A stretch of DNA of 38,548 nt from a bacterium. GTDB taxonomy: Bacteria > Patescibacteriota > Minisyncoccia > JAHIHE01 > DAOWLE01. The notes beneath the pieces were generated by a model. That model worked only from the letters and a program-made list of their open reading frames with translations. It had not been told where the DNA came from and did no database searches. Shown piece after piece: positions 1 to 8,838 of this stretch (positions within the stretch are counted from its first letter, which is position 1; every line of letters starts with the position of its first letter). The stretch spans positions 1 through 38,548 of the forward strand of contig DAOWLE010000015.1 of the NCBI GenBank assembly GCA_030643545.1. Reading direction: 5' to 3'. The position numbers and the translations under genes were made by a program.

Positions 1-70
1 CACAGTTCGCCAAGTCCAATCCCAATTGGCAATGAGGGAATATGAAAATTTGTAGGAAATTATAAATCCT

Positions 71-144
71 CCCCCTTTTTAAAGGGGGATTAAGGGGGAT
101 TTTTAGAATGAATATTAAGAAACTGATTGAAACTTGTAGAAATT
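71..144. repeat. Direct repeat copy A (CCCCCTTTTTAAAGGGGG-type, about 75 bp)
   Basis: CCCCCTTTTTAAAGGGGGATTAAGGGGGATTT..TAG..TGAATATT..GAAACT..GAAACTTGTAGAAATT aligns with 3128-3202. Confidence 0.75.
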
Positions 145-237
145 TATTGTTATTTATTTTAATCTTTTTAAAACTTTGTAGGGACAAAAAATGTTTTGTT
201 CTTGTTAAAGTTTTTTAGAAAAAGAAAGGAGCAAATT

Positions 238-930
238 ATGAATATTTTTGAAAGAGAATTTAACCCAGAAAAAAAATTTATGGGACCAAATATTCCGAAA
301 AAGATAATTGAAGATTATGTAAAATTTAAAGAAGAAAGGGAGAATGAAAGATTAGAAAAAGAAGGAAGAAAGTATCTTTATCCTCAAAGCGAAAGAGAAG
401 AAGCAATGCAAGGAATATTTGACGAAATAGCCAAAAAATATATTCAACGCGAATCTGTTTCTGGTGACGAATTCAATGAGTTAGTTGAAAAATTTCAGAA
501 AGCTCAAAAGATAGAAAGAAAAGAAGCAGAGAACATTCAAGATTTCAAAAAGGAGTTATCAAAAGAAAAAATAGATGAAATCGTAGAAAAATATGGACTA
601 TTTAATGAGCAAAAGAATGAAGAGAGTTATAAAATAATTGAAAAAGCGGAGGAAGAAATAAGAAATTTATCAACACTAACTTTGACTAGAATTTTACTCA
701 ATTCAGGATTACATATAGAAAAAATATATTTAAATACTGGTAAAAACGAAACTACTAATATTGAATATGCTATTTCGGGAGAATTATTTAATAGACCTGA
801 TTGTTATGAATCTTTAGTTAAAGCACAAATTGAAGGTGTTATGGAAGGAACAACAAAAAAAAATAAATTTGAGGAGGATTTTAAAATTATGGAAGATAAT
901 CCAGAAAAGATTTTGAAAAACTTAAAGTAA
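238..930 (+). CDS. Hypothetical protein, charged/helical; start moved from 196 to 238
   Basis: ORF; AAAGGAG Shine-Dalgarno just upstream of ATG 238 (MNIFEREFNP...). Confidence 0.7.
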   Translation: MNIFEREFNPEKKFMGPNIPKKIIEDYVKFKEERENERLEKEGRKYLYPQSEREEAMQGIFDEIAKKYIQRESVSGDEFNELVEKFQKAQKIERKEAENIQDFKKELSKEKIDEIVEKYGLFNEQKNEESYKIIEKAEEEIRNLSTLTLTRILLNSGLHIEKIYLNTGKNETTNIEYAISGELFNRPDCYESLVKAQIEGVMEGTTKKNKFEEDFKIMEDNPEKILKNLK

Positions 931-1038
931 ATTTAAGGAAAATAAAAGTACCGAAGAAGAATAAAATTTTTTATTTCATTATGCCAAAAAACTGCCAAAA
1001 AGAAATTAAAAAAATCACCAATATGATTGTGGAGAATT

Positions 1039-1623
1039 ATGATATTAAAAAATCGTAAATACAATCGATTACAAAATTACGATTATTCACAAAACGGATA
1101 TTATTTTGTAACAATTTGTACAAAAGACAAAATTGAATATTTTGGAAAAATTGAAAATGAAAAAATGATTTTAAATGAGATTGGAAAAATCGCAAATCAA
1201 TGCTGGTTAGAAATTTCCAAACATTTTCCAGATGTAAAATTAGATGAACATATGATAATGCCAAACCATTTACACGGAATTGTAGTTATTGAAAATAATC
1301 CCGTAGGGAACAATAATTATTGTTCCAATCATATTGATTATTATTCCAACAATACAAGGAACGAAAATTTTCGTTCCCTACAATTTCGACAAAAATGGCA
1401 TGGCGCAAAATCACATTCATTGTCATCAATTATTCGTGGATTTAAAATCGGTGTAACGAAATGGTGTCGAAATAATAATTATGAATTTTTCCAATGGCAA
1501 AAATCGTTTTATGACCATATTATCCGCAATGAAAAATCTTTAAGTAATATTCGTGAATATATTAGAAATAATCCATTGAAATGGGAATTAGATAGAAATA
1601 ATATGGAAAATTTGTATATGTGA
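1039..1623 (+). CDS. REP-associated (Y1/HUH, IS200-like) tyrosine transposase
   Basis: YFVTICTKDK, MPNHLHGIVVIE (HUH), WQKSFYDHIIRNEKSLSNIREYIRNNPLKW (Tyr helix); adjacent palindromes. ORF track start 1027, likely start 1039. Confidence 0.85.
   Translation: MILKNRKYNRLQNYDYSQNGYYFVTICTKDKIEYFGKIENEKMILNEIGKIANQCWLEISKHFPDVKLDEHMIMPNHLHGIVVIENNPVGNNNYCSNHIDYYSNNTRNENFRSLQFRQKWHGAKSHSLSSIIRGFKIGVTKWCRNNNYEFFQWQKSFYDHIIRNEKSLSNIREYIRNNPLKWELDRNNMENLYM
1303..1381. repeat. Two REP-like palindromes inside the transposase ORF
   Basis: GGAACAATAATTATTGTTCC (1307-1326) and GGAACGAAAATTTTCGTTCC (1358-1377), both perfect 20-bp palindromes, 51 bp apart, with GTAG/CTAC flanks. Confidence 0.85.
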
Positions 1624-1635
1624 ATTCATATTATC

Positions 1636-1762
1636 TGTAGGGAACAAAAATTTTTGTTCCCTACAAAGCAAATATTTTCATTTCATGTGGAACAATAATT
1701 GTTGTTCCCTACAAACAGAATATTTTATTTTATACAAGGAACAATGATTATTGTTCCCTACA
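1636..1762. repeat. Array of three REP-like palindromes downstream of the transposase
   Basis: TGTAGGGAACAAAAATTTTTGTTCCCTACA (1636-1665, perfect 30 bp), GGAACAATAATTGTTGTTCCCTAC (1689-1712), GGAACAATGATTATTGTTCCCTAC (1738-1761); about 49-bp spacing. Confidence 0.9.
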
Positions 1763-1780
1763 GGATTAACAAATATTTAC

Positions 1781-3085
1781 ATGATTGAACGAAAAAAAAT
1801 CATTATAGCATTTCTAATTTTCATATTTTTTTTGCCTTTAAATTTATTTGCTTCGGAAAACCAGAATGATTCAACTTTTATTAAAGAACAAATCAGAACC
1901 AAGCAAGATGAATTGTATGAAGTTAGAAAAAAAATTGATGAAATAGAAATAAAAATTGAAGAAAGCCAAAAGGAGCAAACGACTTTGCAGAATGAATTGG
2001 AAATTTTTAATGAAGAAATCAAGAAAACAGAATTGGAAATTCAAGAAACGGATTTAAAAATTGAAAATACAAAATTTGCTATTGAAGGAAAAATTAAAGA
2101 AATTCAAATAATTGAATTGGAAATCAGCCAGCAGAAAGAAATTTTAGCTGGTTTTTTAAGAGAAATATACGAGCAAAATCAAGTTTCTTTTTTGGAAATT
2201 ATTCTTAAAAAAGAAAAAGCGTCTGATTTTTTCAACGGTATTCAGGCGTTAGAAAATGTCCAGGAAAAAATCCGCCAAGCATTAGAATATATTAAAATAT
2301 CAAAAGAAAGATTGGAAGTCCAGAAAGGAATGCTTGAAAAAGAAAAAAAACAAGAAGAAGATTTTAAAAAACTTCAGGAAGAGCAGAGAATAACTTTAGA
2401 CAATCAGAAAAAAACCAAAGAAGAATTACTCATTCAGACAAAAGGCAGGGAAAAAGAATTTCAAAAACTTTTTATGAAAAACAAGAATTTACTTTTTGAA
2501 ATTCAAGGACAGATTTTTCGCTTACAGAGTTTGGGCGCGCCGATAAATTTTGAAGAGGCGAAAAAACAAGCGCTTGAGGCTGCTTCCCTGACTAATGTTC
2601 GCCCGTCTTTTCTTTTGGGAATTTTAAAAGTTGAATCAAATTTAGGAACAAATGTTGGCGGCGGCCGATGGAAAGAAGATATGTCTCCGCGGCACTGGGA
2701 TGATTTTTTTGAAATTTGCCAAGAATTAAAAATAGATCCGGACAAAACGCCGGTTTCCAGAAAACCGACTTCTTACGAGGGCTGGGGCGGAGCAATGGGG
2801 CCGGCGCAGTTTATGCCTTCAATCTGGCAGGGTTATAAGCAAAAAGTTTCCAAAGTTATCGGGCATTATCCGCCAAACCCTTGGAATTTACGCGATGCCT
2901 TAACAGCAATGGCTTTGAAATTATCAAGAGTGCCCGGAGTCAGCGAACATAATTTTGAAGCGGAATACGAAGCCGCTGGCTGGTATTTTGCCGGAAGCCG
3001 CTGGAGAAATTTTACCTGGTATTCTGATAAAGTGATGTGGTACGCGGAAAAATATGAAGGACTTTTAAAAGTTGAAAGTTTATAA
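1781..3085 (+). CDS. Secreted coiled-coil plus lytic transglycosylase (MltB/SLT-like) murein hydrolase
   Basis: Signal peptide, EnvC-like coiled coil, C-terminal SFLLGILKVESNLG...GGAMGPAQFMPSIW. Track start 1751 lies in a REP palindrome, ATG 1781 is more plausible. Confidence 0.8.
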   Translation: MIERKKIIIAFLIFIFFLPLNLFASENQNDSTFIKEQIRTKQDELYEVRKKIDEIEIKIEESQKEQTTLQNELEIFNEEIKKTELEIQETDLKIENTKFAIEGKIKEIQIIELEISQQKEILAGFLREIYEQNQVSFLEIILKKEKASDFFNGIQALENVQEKIRQALEYIKISKERLEVQKGMLEKEKKQEEDFKKLQEEQRITLDNQKKTKEELLIQTKGREKEFQKLFMKNKNLLFEIQGQIFRLQSLGAPINFEEAKKQALEAASLTNVRPSFLLGILKVESNLGTNVGGGRWKEDMSPRHWDDFFEICQELKIDPDKTPVSRKPTSYEGWGGAMGPAQFMPSIWQGYKQKVSKVIGHYPPNPWNLRDALTAMALKLSRVPGVSEHNFEAEYEAAGWYFAGSRWRNFTWYSDKVMWYAEKYEGLLKVESL

Positions 3086-3127
3086 AGTCAAAAGTCCATA
3101 AAGTCTGTAAAGTTGAAAGTTAATTTT

Positions 3128-3202
3128 CCCCCTTTTTAAAGGGGGGGTTAGGGGGGATTTATAGGTTGAATATTTTGAAACTAAAAGAAACTTATAGAAA
3201 TT
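3128..3202. repeat. Direct repeat copy B (partner of 71-144)
   Basis: Alignment to 71-144. Confidence 0.75.
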
Positions 3203-3257
3203 AAGTAGAAATTAAATTGAAACTAATTGAAATTGGGAAATTTATTGTCATACTCAC

Positions 3258-3279
3258 GTTTCCTACGGCCGTAGAAAAC
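3258..3279. repeat. 22-bp near-perfect palindrome
   Basis: GTTTCCTACGGCCGTAGAAAAC, core CTACGGCCGTAG. Confidence 0.6.
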
Positions 3280-3371
3280 AGGAGATAATTTTAATTTTTA
3301 AAAAATATTAAAGTAAGAATTTTTGAATAAAAAAAAGAGGCACAGCAACTATAATAAGTTGGTGCCGTATT

Positions 3372-3595
3372 TCAGAAGAGGACGAGATGTTTTCCCATTA
3401 TTTCTTTATCTATTTTTCGTGCTTCGTCATCGGTAAGACCAAGAACTCTTTTCATTCCTCTTAACTCGGTTATGATAAGAGTTATGTCGTGGTGTTCTGC
3501 GGGATTTGTATTTTTCTGACTTTTTCTATCATACTCGCGAATTTTATCTTTATAAATTTCCAGACCTTCTTCTATTGTTCTAATGTTCTAAACAT
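3372..3595 (-). pseudogene. Small ORF interrupted by an apparent -1 frameshift (or using a non-ATG start)
   Basis: Minus strand: AGGAGGGG SD then ATG TTT AGA ACA TTA GAA CAA TAG; the other frame continues IEEGLEIYKDKIREYDRKSQKNTNPAEHHDITLIITELRGMKRVLGLTDDEARKIDKEIMGKHLVLF*. Confidence 0.45.
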
Positions 3596-3606
3596 TTTTT
3601 CCCCTC

Positions 3607-3804
3607 CTAATTTTTTTCCTCTTCAACTAATTCTAACCAATCAATATCTATCGTTACTTCTGGTTTTTTGTCTTCTTTAAACTTTACGCCATTATCGCTG
3701 TCAATACTTTCTATGGTGAGCACTCCTGTTAATCCAAGATTTCTTGCTATTTTTTTGTATTTATTCTTAAACTTTACTTTACTTCCTTTTTCTATTTCAC
3801 CCAT
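3607..3804 (-). CDS. Small hypothetical protein (65 aa)
   Basis: ORF with strong SD (AGGAGGGAG) upstream; its stop overlaps the SD of the next minus-strand gene. Confidence 0.6.
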   Translation of the reverse strand: MGEIEKGSKVKFKNKYKKIARNLGLTGVLTIESIDSDNGVKFKEDKKPEVTIDIDWLELVEEEKN

Positions 3805-3885
3805 TCTATCTCCCTCCTTATAATATTTCTATCATAGGATTGGTTTTTTGTCAATAGGAAAGCGAAATTTCAAAATGTTTTAATT

Positions 3886-3913
3886 TGTCATTCCTGCGAA
3901 GGCAGGAATCCAC
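3886..3913. repeat. REP-like repeat (TGTCATTCCTGCGAAGGCAGGAATCCAC), left arm of an inverted pair
   Basis: Inverted relative to 4301-4328; family also at 23541 and 23595. Confidence 0.85.
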
Positions 3914-3934
3914 GAATACCAATAATAATATTTA

Positions 3935-4231
3935 ATGAAACAAAAACAATATTATTTATACATAACAGTAAGCAGAAAAGAAGGCACTTTATATGTTGGT
4001 ACAACGAACAATTTATTAAAAAGAATCTACGAACATAAAAATAATCTTATTGATGGATTTACCAAAAAATATAATGTTCATAAGCTTGTTTATTACGAAG
4101 AAACTAATGATATTCAAAACGCTATTCAAAGAGAAAAGCAAATAAAAAAATGGAAAAGAGAATGGAAAATGAATCTGATTAAAAAGTTTAATCCTAATTG
4201 GAAAGATTTGTATTATGATTTGGTTGGTTAA
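3935..4231 (+). CDS. GIY-YIG endonuclease (UPF0213/YhbQ-like)
   Basis: YYLYITVSRKEGTLYVGTTNNLLKRIYEHK...FTKKYNVHKLVYYEE...AIQREKQIKKWKREWK. Confidence 0.9.
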   Translation: MKQKQYYLYITVSRKEGTLYVGTTNNLLKRIYEHKNNLIDGFTKKYNVHKLVYYEETNDIQNAIQREKQIKKWKREWKMNLIKKFNPNWKDLYYDLVG

Positions 4232-4300
4232 AATGCCTTTTTTATTTTTATTATTTCTTTATATTTTGTCATTCTTATATAAAGATAATAAAATGTAATA

Positions 4301-4328
4301 GTGGATTCCCGCCTGCGCGGGAATGACA
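4301..4328. repeat. REP-like repeat, right arm (GTGGATTCCCGCCTGCGCGGGAATGACA)
   Basis: Inverted copy of 3886-3913. Confidence 0.85.
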
Positions 4329-4397
4329 GAGAGAGCGGAGAGTGGGAATGACAGAGCAAAAACAGAAAAAATGGGAACGATAAAAAGCGATTTTTTT

Positions 4398-5885
4398 ATG
4401 GAGTTATATAATTTAACAATTAAACAAGCCCAGGAAAAATTATCAGCGAAGGAAATTTCCGCTGAGGATTTAACAAAAGCGTTTATCGGGCGAATTGAAA
4501 AAAACGATTCAAATATCAGCGCTTTTTTGACGCGAACTTTTGATAATGCTTTGGAGCAGGCGAAAAAAATTGACAAAAAAAGAATTCAGGGCGAAAAATT
4601 AGGCGGACTGGCTGGAATTCCAATGGCGGTTAAAGATAATATTTTAACTGAAGAAATTAAAACAACCGCCGGGTCAAAAATTCTGGAAAATTATATTGCT
4701 CCGTATGACGCGACTGTTTTTAAAATTTTAAAAAATCAAGGAGCGATTTTATTAGGCAAAACAAATTTGGATGAATTTGCCATGGGATCTTCAACGGAAA
4801 ATTCCGCTTTCCAAGAAACAAAAAATCCTTGGGATATAAATCGTGTGCCCGGCGGTTCTTCGGGCGGTTCTGCCGCGGCTGTTGCCGCTTCAGAATGTAT
4901 TTTTGCTTTGGGTTCTGATACTGGCGGGTCAATCCGCCAGCCTGCGTCTTTTTGCGGCGTAGTTGGTTTAAAACCGACTTACGGACGGGTTTCCCGATTC
5001 GGTTTAATCGCTTACGGATCTTCTTTGGACCAAATCGGTCCGATAACTAAAAATATTGAGGATGCGGCGATTGTTTTAAAATCAATTTCCGGAAAAGATA
5101 AATTTGACTCAACATCGTCTAACGAAAAAGTTTCAGAATATTCTGATTCCTTCAAATCAAAGGAAAAAATCAAAATTGGAATCATTAAAGAATACTTTGC
5201 TGAAGGAATTAATTCAGATGTAAAAAAAACAATTCAAAACGCAATTGAAAAATTAAAAGAAGTCGGATGCGAAATTGAAGAAGTTTCTTTGCCAATGACC
5301 GAATACGCTTTACCTGTTTATTATCTTTTGGCAAAATCAGAATGTAGTACAAATCTTTCCCGTTATGACGGAGTAAAATATGGATATTCGGCGGACAAAG
5401 AAAATTCAGAAGAAGTTAAAAATTTAATTGACGCTTATTTTGTTTCCCGCGAAAAAGGTTTTGGCAAAGAAGTGAAACGAAGCATAATGATGGGGACTTA
5501 CGCTTTGAGCGCCGGGTATTATGACGCTTATTATTTAAAAGCGGCAAAAGTCAGAACTTTAATTAAGGAAGAATACCAAAAAGCGTTCCAAAAATTTGAC
5601 TGTTTGATTGGACCAACCGCTCCGACAACCGCTTTTAAAATCGGAGAAAAAATTGAAGATCCTTTGACAATGTATTTATCGGATATTTATACGGTACCGA
5701 TTAATTTAGCCGGCTTGCCAGCGATTTCCATTCCTTGCGGTTTTGTAAAACCGGAAGAAAATTCAAATGAATTACCGGTCGGCTTGCAAATTATCGGGAA
5801 TTATTTTGATGAAGAAAAAATTTTACAGCTGGCAAATCTTTATGAAAAAGAGACAGAGTGGAATTTGAAAAATCCAAAAATATAA
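4398..5885 (+). CDS. gatA: Aspartyl/glutamyl-tRNA amidotransferase subunit A
   Basis: [36 protein letters not shown] amidase signature. Track start 4323 is inside the repeat; [11 protein letters not shown] at 4398 preferred. Confidence 0.93.
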   Translation: MELYNLTIKQAQEKLSAKEISAEDLTKAFIGRIEKNDSNISAFLTRTFDNALEQAKKIDKKRIQGEKLGGLAGIPMAVKDNILTEEIKTTAGSKILENYIAPYDATVFKILKNQGAILLGKTNLDEFAMGSSTENSAFQETKNPWDINRVPGGSSGGSAAAVAASECIFALGSDTGGSIRQPASFCGVVGLKPTYGRVSRFGLIAYGSSLDQIGPITKNIEDAAIVLKSISGKDKFDSTSSNEKVSEYSDSFKSKEKIKIGIIKEYFAEGINSDVKKTIQNAIEKLKEVGCEIEEVSLPMTEYALPVYYLLAKSECSTNLSRYDGVKYGYSADKENSEEVKNLIDAYFVSREKGFGKEVKRSIMMGTYALSAGYYDAYYLKAAKVRTLIKEEYQKAFQKFDCLIGPTAPTTAFKIGEKIEDPLTMYLSDIYTVPINLAGLPAISIPCGFVKPEENSNELPVGLQIIGNYFDEEKILQLANLYEKETEWNLKNPKI

Positions 5886-5897
5886 TTTTTTAAATTT

Positions 5898-6431
5898 ATG
5901 GAAGAATTAATTTCTTACATTCCTCAAGAATATATTGATTTTATTGAAACTGAAATTCCCTGGGCAGTTGATGTTTTTTTCGCTATTAAATATTTCTGTA
6001 TAATTTTTACGGTTATACTTTTAATTGCTTTTATTTTGGTTCTTTTGCAATACAACATGCGCGGAGCAACGAGAATGGCTTTTCAGGGAGCTGATGTTCC
6101 AAAATCATCTCCGAGCAAAGTTCAGAAAATTTGGCGAAATATTTTAAAGCGATTAGATTCAAAAGATTCAGAAGCGTATAAATTAGCGGTTGTTGAAGCG
6201 GATAAATTTTTTAACGAGATGCTGGAAACGCTTGGATATAAAGGAAAAGATTTTGAGGAAAGAATAGAGAGAGTTTCTCCAGACGGAATTTCTAATTCAG
6301 AAAATATTTATCAAGCTCACGAAACCGCGGAAAAAATTATCAAGGATTCCAAATTTGAATTATCATTGGAAAAAACTAAAAATATTTTAGAAAACTTTGA
6401 AAAAGCGCTGAAGGAAATTGATGTTTTATGA
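5898..6431 (+). CDS. Conserved hypothetical membrane protein
   Basis: ORF with one TM segment and soluble C-terminus. Confidence 0.65.
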   Translation: MEELISYIPQEYIDFIETEIPWAVDVFFAIKYFCIIFTVILLIAFILVLLQYNMRGATRMAFQGADVPKSSPSKVQKIWRNILKRLDSKDSEAYKLAVVEADKFFNEMLETLGYKGKDFEERIERVSPDGISNSENIYQAHETAEKIIKDSKFELSLEKTKNILENFEKALKEIDVL

Positions 6432-6462
6432 AGGGATTTAAACAAAAAGAAAATTTAAAAAT

Positions 6463-7575
6463 ATGAAACCAAAATTCAAAATTGGCATTGACGCGCGGAT
6501 GTACGGGAATGAACAAACTGGCATTGGAAATTACATTAAGCATCTGATAAAATATTTAGCGGAATTCGATCAGGAAAACGAGTATCGGATTTTTTTATTA
6601 GAGCCGGAATTTAGCAGATTTGTTTTGCCGGGAAAAAATTTCAAAAAAATAAAAGTTACGGCTCATTGGTACAGCTGGACCGAGCAAATTATTCTGCCTT
6701 TTCAATTTAGGAAAGAAAAATTAGATTTAATTCACTTTCCTCATTTCAACGCGCCTATTTTTTATTTTGGAAAAAGAGTAATAACTATTCATGATTTAAC
6801 GCCGAAGTTTTTTCCAGGGCATAAAATGAATTCATTTTTCCGCCGCGCTGGATTTTGGCTTGTTTTTTATTTCGGAATTAAAAAAGCAAAAAAAATAATT
6901 GTTCCGTCAAAAGCGACAAAAAACGATATCATAAAATATTTTAAAACTAAATTGGAAAAAATTGAGGTTATTTATGAAGGCGTTGATCAGCCAGCAGCCA
7001 GCAGCCAGCAGCCAGCAGCCGGCAAATACATTCTCTACATTGGGGTTTGGAGGAACCATAAAAATTTAGTCGGACTGATCAAAGCGTTTAATATTCTTTT
7101 GAAAAAATATAATGTTGATTGTAAATTGGTTCTGGGCGGCAAGGAAAATCTTTATTATCCAGAAATAAAAAAAACTTTACTGGACTTGAATTTAGAGAAA
7201 AATATTATCTGTCCTGGATTTATTCCGGAAAAAGATCTATCAGCTTTTTATCAAAACGCCGAGTTGGTTGTTATCCCTTCTTTTTACGAGGGTTTTGGTT
7301 TGGTCGGTTTAGAAGCGATGTCTTTGGGTAAGCCGGTTGTTTGTTCAGACATTCCGGCTTTGAAAGAAGTTTTTGGTTCGGCGGCGCTTTTTTTCAATCC
7401 TGATAATCCGTCTGATATGGCGGAAAAAATTTTTAAAGTTTTAAAAGACAAAAAAATAAAACAAAATTTAATTGCTAAAGGATTTGAGCAGATTAAAAAA
7501 TACAGCTGGAAAAAAATGGTTCAGAGGACTTTGGAAATTTACAAAGAAGTTTTAAAAAACGGACTTGGCAAATAA
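6463..7575 (+). CDS. Glycosyltransferase family 1/4 (GT-B)
   Basis: GIDARMYGNEQTGIGNY...VIPSFYEGFGLVGLEAMSLGKPVVCSDIPALKEV. Confidence 0.9.
   Translation: MKPKFKIGIDARMYGNEQTGIGNYIKHLIKYLAEFDQENEYRIFLLEPEFSRFVLPGKNFKKIKVTAHWYSWTEQIILPFQFRKEKLDLIHFPHFNAPIFYFGKRVITIHDLTPKFFPGHKMNSFFRRAGFWLVFYFGIKKAKKIIVPSKATKNDIIKYFKTKLEKIEVIYEGVDQPAASSQQPAAGKYILYIGVWRNHKNLVGLIKAFNILLKKYNVDCKLVLGGKENLYYPEIKKTLLDLNLEKNIICPGFIPEKDLSAFYQNAELVVIPSFYEGFGLVGLEAMSLGKPVVCSDIPALKEVFGSAALFFNPDNPSDMAEKIFKVLKDKKIKQNLIAKGFEQIKKYSWKKMVQRTLEIYKEVLKNGLGK
6991..7018 (+). repeat. In-ORF heptanucleotide tandem repeat (CCAGCAG)x4
   Basis: Four exact 7-bp copies plus degenerate CCGGCAA. Confidence 0.95.
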
Positions 7576-7613
7576 CATGAAATTAGTTATTATTAAATAG
7601 AAGGAAAAAAAAT

Positions 7614-8795
7614 ATGAAAAAACAATCCAAAAAAAAATACCAAGCCCTGACCGGAAACGGGGCTGTTGCTGAAGCGATGCGCCAGATTAATCCTGATGTG
7701 GTCGCCGCTTATCCGATTACGCCGCAAACGGAAATCGTGGAAAATTTTGCCCAGTTTGTCGCTGACGGAAAAGTTTCTACAGAATTTATCCGGGTTGAAT
7801 CAGAACACAGCGCTTTGAGCGCGGCTGTCGGCGCGTCCGCGGCTGGAGCGCGGACAATGACCGCGACTTCAAGCCAAGGACTGGCTTTAATGCATGAAAT
7901 TCTTTTTGCTGCTTCAGGGCTTCGCACGCCGATTATTATGCCGGTTGTTAATCGCGCGCTGTCAGCGCCGATAAATATTCATTGCGACCATTCTGACACT
8001 ATGGCTGAACGGGATTCCGGCTGGATTCAAATTTATTGTGAAGACGCTCAGGAAGTTTATGACAATACTTTAATTGCTTTGAAATTAGCCGAAGACAAAG
8101 AAATTTTATTACCGGCAATGATTTGCCAGGACGGATTTATTATTTCTCACGCGGTGGCAAATGTTTTAACTCTTGAAGATAAAGAAGTCAAAAAATTTAT
8201 CGGCGAATACAAACCGGATTGTCCTTTGCTTGATATTTCCCATCCGATTACTATCGGACCTTTGTGTTTAACTGATTCTTATTTTGAAGTAAAGTATCAG
8301 CAAGTTGAAGCAATGAATCGGGTTTTTAAAACTTTTCAAAAAGTTAACAATGAATTTAAGAAACTGACTGGCCGTGGTTATGATTTTTTTGAAGAATATA
8401 AAATGAACGGCGCTGAAAAAGCGATTATTGTTTTGGGCTCAACCGCCGGTACAGCTAAAGTCGCGGTTGATGAATTGAGAAAAAAAGGAGAAAAAGTCGG
8501 GCTTATTAAATTACGGCTCTTCCGCCCGTTTCCAGAAAAAGAAATTATTCAGGCGTTGAAAAATATTTCTGCGATTGCTGTTTTGGATCGGGCGATTTCA
8601 TTTGGCAGTTACGGTCCGGTTTTTATTGAAATCCGTTCGGCTTTGCATAAACTTGAAAAGAAAATAAAAATTTCCAATTATATTTACGGATTGGGCGGAC
8701 GTGATATTACTGTTGATGACATTAAAAAAGTTTTTGAAGATTTAGAAAAAGGAAAAAGCAAAAAAGAATTGAATTTTATTGGATTAAAGAAATAA
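7614..8795 (+). CDS. porA: 2-oxoacid (pyruvate):ferredoxin oxidoreductase alpha subunit
   Basis: LTGNGAVAEAMRQINPDVVAAYPITPQTEIVE...VESEHSALSAAVGASAAGARTMTATSSQGLALMHE. Confidence 0.88.
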   Translation: MKKQSKKKYQALTGNGAVAEAMRQINPDVVAAYPITPQTEIVENFAQFVADGKVSTEFIRVESEHSALSAAVGASAAGARTMTATSSQGLALMHEILFAASGLRTPIIMPVVNRALSAPINIHCDHSDTMAERDSGWIQIYCEDAQEVYDNTLIALKLAEDKEILLPAMICQDGFIISHAVANVLTLEDKEVKKFIGEYKPDCPLLDISHPITIGPLCLTDSYFEVKYQQVEAMNRVFKTFQKVNNEFKKLTGRGYDFFEEYKMNGAEKAIIVLGSTAGTAKVAVDELRKKGEKVGLIKLRLFRPFPEKEIIQALKNISAIAVLDRAISFGSYGPVFIEIRSALHKLEKKIKISNYIYGLGGRDITVDDIKKVFEDLEKGKSKKELNFIGLKK

Positions 8796-8799
8796 AAAA

Positions 8800-8836
8800 A
8801 TGGGAGTCAGTTAATTTATTTAATTACTGCTCCCAA
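8800..8836. terminator. Bidirectional terminator-like hairpin between convergent genes
   Basis: TGGGAGTCAGTTAATTTATTTAATTACTGCTCCCA with A-tract/T-tract on both sides. Confidence 0.6.
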
Positions 8837-8838
8837 AG

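Noticed and set aside
196-238. Upstream start of the first ORF; likewise 1751, 4323, 11714, 13900 and 25978
   Set aside because: Extensions lie in repeats or lack Shine-Dalgarno; downstream ATGs fit family N-termini better.
1303-1762. CRISPR-like array near the transposase
   Set aside because: Repeats are short palindromes, only a few units, spacers resemble each other, and no cas genes; better explained as REP elements.
3489-3680. 63-aa plus-strand ORF
   Set aside because: Overlaps the better-supported minus-strand small genes with strong SDs.
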